Source of the DNA: Coniferiporia sulphurascens
Lineage: Eukaryota; Basidiomycota; Agaricomycetes; Hymenochaetales; Hymenochaetaceae
NCBI GenBank assembly: GCA_002794785.1
Contig: NBBA01000014.1
Location: forward strand, 1,240,001 to 1,304,000
Direction: 5' to 3'
DNA length: 64,000 bases
Position 1 is the stretch's first letter. Every line of letters starts with the position of its first letter. Below, piece after piece: positions 24,101 through 34,576 of the stretch. The notes below the pieces were generated by a model. That model did not search any database and was not told the DNA's origin. It worked only from the letters and a program-made list of their open reading frames with translations. Position numbers and translations under genes: made by a program.

Positions 24101-26001
24101 GACAAGAAAACGTAAATAAATTACAACCAAAAGGAAAATATGCACAATGGCTAGGATTTGACGAAGAAAGCAAAGGTCATAGAACCTATCATAATAGAAA
24201 AATATCAGTTGAACGAAATCTACAATTTTTAGATTCTCCACCATCTAAAATTGAAGGGGAGAATATAACAGAAAAACAAAACGAGCAAATAAAAGAAATA
24301 ACAAATGAAAGACCAACAAGAAATATCAAACCAACGAAACGATTATTAGGTCTAAACTTTGACGAACAAAATACAGTCGCTTATCTTACGGAATTCAATC
24401 AATTTAATACGGAATTAATAGGCGATCCGAATTCATATCAACAAGCGATCAATAGAATTGACGCAAATCAGTGGATCACGGCAATGAAAGAAGAAATAAA
24501 AACGTTAATCGAAAGATCTACATGGAAAATCATTGATCCACCAAAAGAAGCAAATATAATCGGAACAAGATTTGTTTACAAAACAAAAAGATTAGCAAAT
24601 GGAGAAATCGAACGTTACAAAGCAAGATTAGTAGTTCAAGGATTTGCCCAGAAAGAAGGCATAGACTACTACTCAAACGACACATTCGCTCCAGTAGCAC
24701 GACTAGCTACAGTAAGAACTATACTAAGTTGGAGTGCAACAAATAATTACGAAATTCACCAAATCAATATTAAATCAGCTTACTTATACGGTGAATTAGA
24801 AAAAGACAAAAATATATACATAAAACCACCACCAGGAAATTTACTCGAAATAAAACCTGGACAAGTTTTAAAATTAAATAAAGCCTTATACGGATTAAAA
24901 CAAGCAGGCAGACGATGGTATAAAAAATTATCAGAAATATTAATTGGAATCGGACTAACACGAGCAGTCCAAGACAACGCAGTATTCCTAAGAAAAGAAA
25001 AAGGAAAAACAATTCTAATACTTTTTATACATGTTGACGACATAACAATATGTGGCTTAAATTTATTAATAATAAAAGCCTTTAAAGATGAAATTGGAAA
25101 ACATGTAAAATTTACTGACGGAAACGATATACATTGGTTACTTGGTATTGAAATTGAAAGAAACCGAGATGAAAGAATCATAAAATTAAGACAAAAACAT
25201 TATATTGATAATATAATAGAAAAATATAAATTAAAAGACGCTGCAACGGTACGAACACCAATGACACCAGGTCAAGTGTTAAAATCACTCGAAAATCCAA
25301 CTAATGAAGAATTAAACTTCATGAACCAAATACCATATATGAACATGGTTGGAGCGTTACGATATGCAGCAGATTGTACGAGACCTGATATATCATTCGC
25401 AACAGGTCAATTTGCTAGGCACTTAAATAAACCTAGTATTGAACATTACAATGCAGTAAAACACTGTTTTAAATATTTAAAAGGAACGAACGATTATTGG
25501 TTAATACTCGGAGGAAAAGAACCAATCGAGTTAATTGGATACACCGATGCTGACGGAATGACACAAGAAGGACACAAAGCTATATCAGGATATATATTCC
25601 AAATAGGAAATGCAACGACATCCTGGTCAAGTAAAAAACAAGAATTAGTGTCACTATCAGTATGTGAAGTGGAATTACAAGCTTTAACTCATGGAGTAAA
25701 AGAAGCTATATGGCTACGAAGACTGGTTGAAGAGGTACTGCAGACCTTGGATACACCTACGAAGATATTATGTGATAATCAAGCAGCCATAACAATAGTA
25801 AACTCAACAGAACAAAAATATACGCAACGAACAAAACATATTGACATACGAAAAGATTTTTTACGAGATTATATTGAAAATGAAACAATATCAGTTTCAT
25901 ATATTCCAACTGGACAGCAAAAGGCTGATATTATGACGAAAGCGCTAACGATCGAATTAATCAAACGTTTTACAAGTCTACTCTTCCTAGTAAAAGTTTG
26001 A
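21157..26001 (+). pseudogene. Copia gag-pol polyprotein with in-frame stop
   Basis: One continuous frame of 1,614 codons, broken only by TGA at 22498-22500. Gag (from 21157) has SAP-like repeats near its N-terminus (TNHAKDLGISDQGKSSEIR), an acidic linker, the gag core (LDGHRNYKLWNYRV), an RGG-rich stretch where the TGA falls, and a CCHC knuckle (CYNCNKLGHFSRDC, 22546-22587). Pol follows: protease IIDTGAT; pre-integrase HKKLGHISY..CTIC; integrase DDE (HMDIWG, QSDND, VAERSH); reverse transcriptase with HVDD (FIHVDDITI); RNase H from YTDADG to ADIMTKAL. In RT motif A the codon at 24766-24768 is AAT, giving INIKSAYLYG where an Asp-containing xDxKSAY is expected, so the polymerase should be inactive. 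The TGA lies inside Gag, upstream of the knuckle, so it is not a natural gag/pol boundary. Confidence 0.92.
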
Positions 26002-26008
26002 AGGGGAG
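26001..26008 (+). promoter_or_regulatory. Polypurine tract of copia element
   Basis: AAGGGGAG immediately precedes the 3' LTR and would prime plus-strand synthesis. Its position fixes the LTR start at TATTA. Confidence 0.85.
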
Positions 26009-26267
26009 TATTAAATAAATAAATATAACGAACGATATAAATATAGTACGTGGTCATATGAACAACCACCTTACTAAGTGAACGATAATGCAACGATAAC
26101 GCCATACGATAAGAGCTAGTTAGTTTTAGTAGTACTAGCCCACGGAACGTGTATATAAGGGGAGCTGGTCTCGCCCTAGTAATACATCGGTTTACGCTGA
26201 TAACCCACCTTGCCTGAACTTCACCACTGCACCTCATCGTCTACCACAACGTGCGTAGATTTTAAGA
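26009..26267 (+). repeat. 3' LTR of copia element
   Basis: 259 bp, 257 identical to the 5' LTR. It is followed by the AGTCT target duplication at 26268-26272. Confidence 0.95.
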
Positions 26268-26430
26268 AGTCTTCTGACATTTCTTGTTGGGACTATATAA
26301 GTGATTACAGTACTTTACAGTTTTTGTAACAACTTGTAAAGGCAGTACAAGACTTGGCCACATAATATAGTCTTCTGGTATTTCTTGTTAGGACTATATA
26401 AGCAATCAGAATAGTAGATACTTCTTATAA
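26268..26430. repeat. ~100-bp tandem repeat flanking the copia insertion
   Basis: AGTCTTCTGACATTTCTTG at 26268 recurs in diverged form about 101 bp later (26369, AGTCTTCTGGTATTTCTTG). Each is followed by GGACTATATAAG, and units contain TTGTAA and TACAAG words. A further unit ends at 20828 on the other side of the copia element. Confidence 0.65.
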
Positions 26431-27609
26431 TGACTTATCATCAGGCCAGAATTGGATGCAGTTTCGGGTGCTACCGGGACTGCTTACCCAAAGTACTTAG
26501 TGGACAACATGCATCAAGTTGTCAAAACGTTTTTTCTTCGGTCAGTCCAACATGTCTGTAGCCCAAGGGACCACAAGATAAATGGTAGATATACTTTTAA
26601 AAAGCACCAATTGTCTAAATAACCCCCTTTCTTTAGTAGCGTTGCTCTTCACCCTTTACAGACCAGCGGCTGCCCCCTTCCCCTGGTTCCATGTACTCTA
26701 CTCTGCACATATCCAATGTGCAAGGTCTTCCACCATCCCACAAGGTACGTCTCACTCCCTTTTCCGTTACCATACCCAGTTTCGCACCCTACTCCCAAAG
26801 ACGCCCTCACAAGAAGGAGACGTGCAGGAATCGCATCAATCACCCCCGTCACAACTGTGACGTGCCAGTGGTGTACTAGTCCTACCATCTTTGATCCTCA
26901 CACCGTAGCATCCCCTCAATACATTCTTTCAATGGCTGTGGCTATTGCAAGGTACGTGTCTCCCACTTGTCTCTAGTCAGGATTTTCTCTCTTAGCATGC
27001 TTTCTTGCCTAGTGGGCACATGCGAACGCTCACTTTCCCACTGGCAAGACTGGGGTGCAGAACCCAGACTGGCCAGGCTGCTGTTGCGCTCCACTCCTCT
27101 CCGAAGTTGACGAGATCCCCCAGTGGACTGGCATGCAGTGTACAGTGTCCATCGGATGCCAGCACCAGCTGACATTAAACAACTCCCTGACTTGATGAAG
27201 ATCAACTATGGAGGCTAGGGAGGGTTGCCGCTCGCTGCGTGTTACGCAGACATTGGAATGCAAAGTGCTTGTACACACAAACAGTAGCCCGAATGGATCA
27301 ACTCGCATCCCTGCGGTTCAACACCAATTTACCATCGAAATTTGGCTCACTAAGCTAAGTCCCGCAGCATGTCCACTCGCAAGACAATCAAAATCAACGT
27401 GATCTCTGACTTTATTCGTCCTCTCATATGCACCCTTAATTGTGCTCTGGCTAAACCTGCGTGATGTCTAGATCTGCGCATGCTGTTACATTGAGCAGAT
27501 AGAGCTCGAGTGTGGCATAGCGCTCGCACACAAGGCCGAACTTCCACTCGACTTCGTAGTTCAGTTCCACCCATTCATCCTCAACCTGTCTCTCCCATAC
27601 TGTTAGGAA
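26431..27609. other. No recognisable gene
   Basis: C-rich, repetitive-looking intergenic DNA between the tandem repeat and an orphan ORF. Overlapping short frames on both strands have no family motif. Confidence 0.45.
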
Positions 27610-28371
27610 TTGATGAATAAGCTTGCTTACAAGCTTAGACAACAACACCGGCGACTACCAATACAGGAAGGGACTCCCACGGAGACTATCCAGCGATCAT
27701 TCAACATGGGGACGGAACTAACTAGAAAACCAGGACTTCTTGGGAACATCAGGCCAATCACGATGCTCAAGCGACCGCTAAAGACTCTTGACTCGTCAAG
27801 ACTCTGCCACCGATGCCAGACTGCATACAATCAATCATGGGAAGCATTTAACATGGTAATAACTGAATGCTTTTACATGGCAGGGTACACAAACTGCCAG
27901 GTAACTACAGATCACGCTGTAGACCCTATAGGCGATGGCACGGAGGTCAGGGTAATGCACATGATACAAATGTACATCTTCAATGTACAGGAGTTTTTGC
28001 ACAACATCCATGTCCAGACGATAGTGAACCTGCACATACATGACAAGGAATGTGACCTACGAGTGGTCTCAGGATCCTTCCCATACAGGATGTTGCAGGA
28101 TAACACATTCCTAGCTAATGCTCACCGATTACACACAAAGGTAATCACCCTCTTTGAGAATCTATCAGCAAAGGGATCGATGACTGCCGATCAGCAGATC
28201 AGCAATGTTAATCTTTATGTGATAACACTATGGTTATCAAATGGATCACCCCCAGCACCACCTCCAGGATACACACAACATATCACTAGGATAAACCACA
28301 TTAATGAACCGCTGGATAATGTGATCGATGACAGGACACCAACTGAAAGGTACCCGCCTATGGACCTTTAG
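27610..28371 (+). CDS. Orphan ORF, 253 codons, unknown
   Basis: An uninterrupted frame in otherwise repeat-rich DNA between the two LTR elements. The translation has no domain I recognise: a basic N-terminal third (LTRKPGLLGN, CHRC), a middle rich in His/Met/Asn with hydrophobic spacing (MIQMYIFNVQEFLHNIHVQ), and a Pro-rich end (NGSPPAPPPGY). It has no signal peptide or membrane segment. It could be a host ORFan, an exon of a decayed gene, or an accessory ORF of an unrecognised mobile element. Length alone makes chance unlikely but not impossible, since base composition here is balanced. Confidence 0.35.
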   Translation: MMNKLAYKLRQQHRRLPIQEGTPTETIQRSFNMGTELTRKPGLLGNIRPITMLKRPLKTLDSSRLCHRCQTAYNQSWEAFNMVITECFYMAGYTNCQVTTDHAVDPIGDGTEVRVMHMIQMYIFNVQEFLHNIHVQTIVNLHIHDKECDLRVVSGSFPYRMLQDNTFLANAHRLHTKVITLFENLSAKGSMTADQQISNVNLYVITLWLSNGSPPAPPPGYTQHITRINHINEPLDNVIDDRTPTERYPPMDL

Positions 28372-28660
28372 CCGATATTGCATTATGCGATTAAGCCACA
28401 CTTGGCAGGAACTGAAGCACTTACCAAAGCCAGTCACAAACTCTAAAAAGACAATTGTCCAAGTCAACAGGATAACATGGAGGAACCAGTACAGGAGGCC
28501 AACGAGACAAGTCAACGACTTACCAATCATCAAGCTGTTAGGCAGCATCTCAGCAAGAAGCCACTGGCACATAAGACTACAGGGTAGCATGCAGAACAGT
28601 GGGGCGATGCACACAGCCTAAGCATCATGGTGAAGTCATTATGACACCTATGACTTCACT

Positions 28661-28735
28661 ATGAGCTCAGTGGAGCCTAGTGGAGCATAGTGGAGCACAT
28701 GATGCACAGTGGAGCTCAGTGGAGCACCAACGGCC
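28661..28735. repeat. Short tandem repeat based on AGTGGAGC
   Basis: Six to seven imperfect copies of (T/C)AGTGGAGC(A/C/T) follow one another just upstream of the gypsy insertion. They end about 75 bp before its target duplication. Confidence 0.7.
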
Positions 28736-28809
28736 AATCGTAGATAGTTATTTCTCATATGATCCTCTAATGAGGTCATTTGCACTGGTACGCAGCTCCA
28801 AGTCAGTGG

Positions 28810-29367
28810 TGTTAAGCTCAACGGTTATGCGGTGATTGACGTCGGTGCTTCCTGATCGTCGGAACTGATGGTACGGCAGCGGGGCTTCCTAGATGTCGTA
28901 AGTCGAAGGTGATCGTCGAGGGGCTTCCTGATTGATGGTGTGGACGCGGTAGGCTTCTTATAGCGAGTCGGGTTACAACAAAGTGACTGAGGGCACAACG
29001 GCACACAGTGGACTGGTAGTAACAGATAATGGGCTTGTATGAACAAAGAGCACAAGCTTAGGGCTTGTGCTACTGAAGTTACATGCTTATATGCTACTCT
29101 ATGTGTTTGCTACTGTAGTGACTTGGTTAGGTGTGTTTACCAGACTAAGGAAGGTCATGGAAACTCAAGGAGGGCCTTGGTAATACAAGTACGGTGATCA
29201 GTAAGCAAAGCACATCATGATGGTGCAATAAGGTGTCATCATGGCGTCTTATGGCGTAAGGCGAATAAGGATGAGTAAGGCAGGGAAATGGGGGAGTTGC
29301 GCTGACTGATGATGACGAAGGGGAAGTGAGTCAGCGCAGTAGAGGAAAGCAAAGGAAAATTGTAACA
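28810..29367 (-). repeat. 3' LTR of gypsy element
   Basis: 558 bp with canonical TG...CA ends. It is the same length as its partner at 35881-36438 and differs from it at 15 positions, all transitions. Confidence 0.95.
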
Positions 29368-29380
29368 TTGCCTCCCATTT
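29368..29380 (-). promoter_or_regulatory. Polypurine tract of gypsy element
   Basis: On the minus strand AAATGGGAGGCAA directly abuts the 3' LTR. The ~460 bp between this tract and ORF3 hold no further reading frame. Confidence 0.7.
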
Positions 29381-29842
29381 AGGATCGACAAGTCACCGAA
29401 TTGTCAAAATAAAATAAAAGATACAAGTCAAAAGATAGAAAAGAGAGAAAATCCCGGTGTATCTAGATGCCGGCCTAGCGGGTCTTTAAGTGTAATGCTA
29501 GGATCACCGCAGAGTTTGTTACCACGCTCTTTGGTACCTAATCCAGGTCTTTCACCATTATTAATGGTATGATGTCCGAAGATGGTGAAAAAGTGGAAAA
29601 TAAGTGCAAAAAGAATCCCTAACCCGGATTGCAAGTCATATTAGCCTATAGGGCCAAGTGAAGGCCAATAAACGATAAGAAAAAGGCAAACTGCCATCAA
29701 GGACGATAACAAGCAGGGAAATGGGCGTCAAGAAAAGAATAAGAAGACGCACTATTGGGCCTTTTAAGGTCATACCCAGGAGTAGTAGTTTAGGGTCGTT
29801 GCGGACACATGCTAGTTTACTGTCATTGCGGACTAGAAGCGT

Positions 29843-31151
29843 CTAGTTAGAGTGGTTGTTGTTGTTAGACCCCATATCGACATCGTCAAGGTTGATGCCG
29901 GCCGCGATGTCGTCCATGTACGACTGGAGAAGAACACGGGCTCCTAGATCAGAGAGACGTACAGTACGTCTACCATTTGATGCATTTGGTGCTGGGGGGG
30001 ATGGAGGTCGATTCTCGTCTGGAGTGGACGCTTGCTCATGTCCATGTTGCGGGCATTCGCCCGGAGGGTGTCGTGGTGCGGCCTTCTTACACCATGGGCA
30101 GATATACTGGACGCAGTAAGTGGTGAGGTGTGCGGGTGACAGACACGCGGAGCAGTGTGTGTGCGAGGATGATGAGGACGATTCTTGTGACGGTGGTGGG
30201 GCTTGAACCGGGAGTGGTTCGGTTTGTGTGGCCGAGTTGCGACGAGTGGCCATAGGAGAGGATGGGACGGTTGGAACGGTCGGAGGCACTGGTGCCGGGT
30301 GGTAGAGATGTGCCTGAGGATGAAGAGGAATGAGTACTTGGTGGATGCCTTCTTCCTCTAGTGCCTTGTAGTCCGTGTTGCGCAGTAGTCGGAGGTCATC
30401 AACCAGGTTACTTAGCCGGGAGTCTAGCATCTCCATGATTTCCTGGGCGTGCCATGCCAGGCATTGCATGTCCTCTAGTGTCCGTAGCCGTTGACGCATC
30501 GTGTTGACTTGATGGGCTCGTGGGTGGGACGCTAGAAGTCGGTTGACGTCCGTTTCCAGGTCGGGGGCTGCGAGTACGTGTTGGAGGATGGTACGTGGGA
30601 GGAGGGGTGCGGTTTGCCGGTTCAGGTTGTGGACTGGGTACCGGCGTCGGGTTGCCAGGTGGTGACAGCGGCGGTACTCTGCGCTGGTCCCACTGTTCCT
30701 GGAAGTGGGCTGCGAGTGCGAGCTCATGGTAGACTACGGCCTGGTTGTGTAGGTTGGCGAGGTGAAGGAGTAGGTCGACCGAAGGTGGATCGGATTGACT
30801 TAGCTGGTTCTCTAGTCCTTCGATTTCGAACTTGATCTCCATAAGGTCCGCGGGCTGAATGAATTCCTGTGGGAATGTGTGTCGGAGCTGTTCGATGACG
30901 TCCCTTCGTGTAGGAGTTGCTCTGCGGGGTTGGTACTCCTGGTGATGGATTTCGACTGGGGGGTTCTGGATGGGGAGTGTTGGAAAGAGGGGTTGGCGGT
31001 TGGCAATGGTGGGGTATCGGATGTGTGGAGTGTGGTGGTTGCGGGCTTGGACAGTGGTAGTAAGTGCGCAAACGAAGACGAAGAGGCCCATGGGTATGAC
31101 GATGGCAAGGTACCAAAGATGGTTGTTGGTGGTGATGTAGGCGGTCGGCAT
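29843..31151 (-). pseudogene. Gypsy ORF3: membrane-anchor plus zinc-finger protein, frameshifted
   Basis: A third ORF begins 30 bp after the pol stop, in sense with gag and pol. The first frame (31151 to 30408) starts with a hydrophobic segment, about residues 12-35 (LWYLAIVIPMGLFVFVCAL), then a Pro-rich stretch, then helical sequence (IEGLENQLSQSDPPSVDLLLHL). The second frame (from about 30727 to 29843) continues with helices (NRLLASHPRAHQ, MLDSRLSNLVDDLRLL), a Pro/Ser linker, and a Cys/His cluster (HCSACL..YCVQYICPWCKK..GEC). It ends in an acidic Asn-rich tail. The two frames overlap in a low-complexity Pro/Arg region and need a +1 shift; no intron of the right phase was found, so a frameshift mutation is likely. 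No family recognised; the position matches env-like ORFs. Confidence 0.65.
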
Positions 31152-31180
31152 AGAAGGAAGATTGGGTGGATGAGGGGTTT

Positions 31181-34100
31181 TTAGGTGATGTTTTTGAGGT
31201 TTTTATATGTGTCTAGGGTGTCAGAAGCATGTGAAAGGTCTTTTTCGGCTAGCCATTGGTTTTCGGAGGATGGGTATCCAGTCCATTTGACTAGGAAATG
31301 CCGTCTATTCCCGGCTCCCTTGTGTGAGACAATTGCCTCTATTTTGTATTCCTGTTGATCTTCTATCAGGTCAGGTGGTGGTTGACTGAATGGAGGTCCG
31401 TGTGCATCGGTCTCTGAGTACGCCAAGAGAAGCGAGGTGTGGAAAACAGGGTGAATGCGCCATGTCTCGGGTAATTTGAGGTGGTAATTCAGGGGTGATA
31501 GTACCTGGACTATGGGAAATGGTCCCTCTCATTTAGGTGATAATTTGCGGGATCGGTTGGGGAAATGCAGATTGGTGGCTTCTAGCCAAACTTTATCACC
31601 AAGTTTGAATGGCTTGAAGCCTCGTGCTCCGAAACATGCCATATGGGTGTGAGCCAAGTCATGGGTGGTGAGCGCTTCTTTCCTGATTGATGAAAGAAGG
31701 CACAGGCGCTGTGAGAGAGACAGGAGATCGGTATCCTCTATCACCGCGGGAATGGGTATAGGGTTGTATCCTAGCATGACGGTGAACGGCGAAGTCTTGG
31801 TAACTGAATGAGTCTGGATATTGTGTGAGAATTCCAGGTCCGTAAGTGAGTCAGCCCAGGAATGAGGCGATGTGCCACAATAAATGCGCAGATAAGCTTC
31901 TACCTCCTGGTTGGCGCGTTCAGTTTGTCTGTCAGTTTGCGGGTGATATGCTGTTGACAGTTTTGACTTAATTCCGAGGCGTTTGCATAACGTCTGGAAA
32001 ACCTGTGATGCGAATTGGGGTCCTCTGTCGGAGATGATGCGTTTGGGTAGTCCGAAACGCCAATAGACATGGTCATGGTAACACTTCGCTGTTCTGAGAG
32101 CATCAATAGTTTTGTGACAAGGGATTAGAACGATTCCTTTGGAAGAGTCGTGGTCCATGACTACCATGATGGAATCATATCCATTTGACTTGGGTAGGTC
32201 CGTGATGAAATCCATTGATACTGATTGGAATGGTAGCATGGATGCATCCGCAGGTATCAGAAGCATTGGAGGTTTGGTCGGGTGTGTGTTGATTTTCATC
32301 TGTTGACACGCCGCACATCCTTTGACGTAATTTCCTACAAAGACCATTAATCTGGGCCACCAATAGTGTTGTCGTACTAATTGGGAAGTTTTGAATACTC
32401 CAGGATGGCCGAATGATGGGAGATTGTGAAACATTTGTAGGATTTCTCATTTGATTTCTGCTCTGTCCGGTATATAAACCCGTTTCTGGTATCGGAGAAG
32501 GCCAGAATCAATGGTCCAGTCGTCAAGAGAGAAACGGAACGGAGATGGAATCTTTAGTGCTCGTGCATCCTGGATAGTTTTCGCAAAAGAGTCCCCTTCC
32601 TGGGCATCTTGAATGCGGTTCTGGAGATCTGTATTAATGGTTCCGATAAACAGTGTCTCCGGTAGCATGACCCGTTCTTTGAGTGGTTCTTCGCCGTGAT
32701 CGGGACGTCTAGATAGTGCATCCGCTCCCGGGATGGACTTTCCTGGTCGGTGTGTGATTACGCAGTTGAACTGAGATAAAAATAGGTTCCACCGTGATTG
32801 TCTCAGGGTTAAGCGACGTTCCGATCTGAAGTATGACAGGTTTTTGTGGTCGCACCAAATCGTGGTTGTATGCGGGTTGCCGAGGAGGTAGTGACACCAT
32901 GCTTCGAGGCCTCGTATTATCCCTAGGAGTTCCCTGTCATAGACTTCATAGCGCTGTTGAGCCAGTCCGAATGTTTCCGAAATATACCCACATGGTTGTA
33001 GGTCGCCATTGGAGTTTGCCTGATAGAGTACTGCCCTGGAAGCTACTTTGGATGTGTCTGTTTCGAGGATAAACGGTTTGGTGGGGTCTGGTATGAGTAG
33101 AGCCGGTTTGTCTAGGAAAAGTGTTTTGAGTTTCGTAAACGCTTGATCCCGTTCAGGTGTCCATTTCCATTGTTCGTTGGTATGAGTGAGTTCGTTAAGT
33201 GGATACACTATGTCCGAAAAGCTGGGGATGAAACGTCTGTAATAATTGCAGAATCCCATGAAGCTTCAGAGTTGTTTAACTGTTCGTGGGGTAGGCCAAT
33301 CAGCTATGCCAGCGAGTTTGATGGGGTCCATGTGTATATTGTCTGGGGTGATGATCATTCCCAGAAATTCGACGCGCTGTGCTCCGAATATGCATTTCTC
33401 CGGTTTGCAATACAAATCATTGGCTGCGCAGAGATCAAGTACGCGGCATGTGCGCTGGTAAAGTTCTTCCATTGAGTTGGCAGGAATGAGTACATCGTCC
33501 ATATAGATCAAGGTTCCGTCTTCTAGAATTACGAAACAGAATGTGTCATCCATGAAGGCTTGAAATGTGGCTGGTGAATTGCATAGACCGAAAAACATGA
33601 CCGTAGGTTCGAATAATCCTCGTGGGGTTTTGAATGCGGCTTTCCATTGATCGCCATCCTTTATCCGGATATTGTTGTATCCAGAGCGGAGGTCAAGTTT
33701 CGTAAAGTATTTGGCTCCTTTGAGTTTGTCCATAAGGTCGCTGATCAGGGGTAATGGGTATGCGTTCTTAATGGTTCCTTCATTAAGTGCTCTATAATCC
33801 TGACATCCCCGAAGGCTAGTATCCTTCTTCCCGACAAAGAAGAAAGGAGAGGCCATTGGTGATTTGGATGGACGAATATAGCCTTTGCATAAGTTTTCGT
33901 CTAGGAATTCATCGAGTGCTGCTAGTTCTTTGGGTGCCAGTGGGTAGACTTTACAGTTGTGCGGTAGAAACTCGGGTTTGAGATCAATAGCATGGTCATA
34001 TGGTCTGGATATCGGAAATCGTTCCGCTGATTTTTTGCGGAAGATGTCAAGGTACCGGTGATATTCAGGAGGGATCATTTGTTCCACAGGTTTTGTTTCT

Positions 34101-34528
34101 TTAACCTGTTCCTGGGCGAGTGAGGTAGCGGTGGTAACCTTTGCGATAGCGAGAGTGCCTTTTTGCCAATTTATAACCGGGTTGTGGTTTTTTAACCATG
34201 GTAGGCCAAGGATAACGTCTTCCTTGCCTAGAGAAGTTATGAGTAATTTTAGAGGGAGCGATTTCCCATCAATGCGAACTAATCTCCAAGTGTATTTGGT
34301 GATGGTTCCATGTTCGTTGGTGGATCCATCCACATTTAGAACCGTAATAGGACGGGCAAGTGTTCGCGTTGGTATACGATGCTTGATAACGAATTTGGCA
34401 TCAATGAATTGGCCTTCAGCGCCTGAGTCGATGAGTGCATTGGTGGGGACGGTTTTGTCAAAGACAATCATAGAAATTGGGATCTTCATTGCAGGGAGTG
34501 AAGGGTCGGAATTTACAATTGGAGACAT
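31181..34528 (-). pseudogene. Gypsy pol polyprotein with three in-frame UGA codons
   Basis: A single frame is interrupted by TGA at 33266-33268, 32447-32449 and 31529-31531, each readable as a mutated CGA. Domains in order: aspartic protease (ALIDSGAEGQFID), reverse transcriptase (FTKLDLRSGYNN, IYMDDVLI), RNase H (FILETDTSK), zinc-binding HHCC (MFHN..FGHPG..CAACQQ), integrase core (MDFITDLP, IISDRGPQFAS, TERANQEVEAYLR) and a chromodomain (HFLVKWTGYPSSENQW). The RT catalytic YMDD is intact. In the chromodomain the usual W-E-P after the Trp is replaced (QWLAEKDL). Chromodomains target integration to methylated-histone chromatin. Pol probably begins through a -1 frameshift at the gag stop; the Met at 34528 is only the first Met of the frame. 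Confidence 0.93.
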
Positions 34529-34566
34529 GGTAACAGGAAGACTTAACGTCCATCTAAGCTTCCTCT

Positions 34567-34576
34567 TTAAAAACCC
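34567..34576 (-). promoter_or_regulatory. Candidate -1 ribosomal frameshift site at the gag/pol junction
   Basis: On the minus strand G GGT TTT is followed at once by the gag stop TAA. The heptamer fits X XXY YYZ, and a one-base backward slip enters exactly the pol frame, about 13 codons before its first Met. Confidence 0.6.

Larger units (their letters stand above)
20829..26267 (+). mobile_element. Ty1/copia LTR retrotransposon, full length but mutated
   Basis: It is bounded by two 259-bp LTRs and a perfect 5-bp target duplication AGTCT (20824-20828 and 26268-26272). A primer-binding site follows the 5' LTR, a polypurine tract precedes the 3' LTR, and one gag-pol frame lies between. The domain order PR-INT-RT-RNaseH is that of Pseudoviridae (copia). 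The LTRs differ at only two sites, so insertion is recent. The internal AT-rich codon use differs sharply from the GC-richer host genes. Two inactivating changes (an in-frame TGA in gag and loss of the motif-A Asp in RT) make this copy non-autonomous. Confidence 0.95.

Noticed and set aside
30070..30130. CPWC motif as the missing DsbA active site
   Set aside because: On the minus strand it reads YICPWCKK within the Cys/His cluster of gypsy ORF3, with no DsbA-like sequence around it.
33143..33475. Plus-strand ORFs across the gypsy element (for example 33143-33475 and 34624-35070)
   Set aside because: They are antisense shadows of the RT and gag coding strand.
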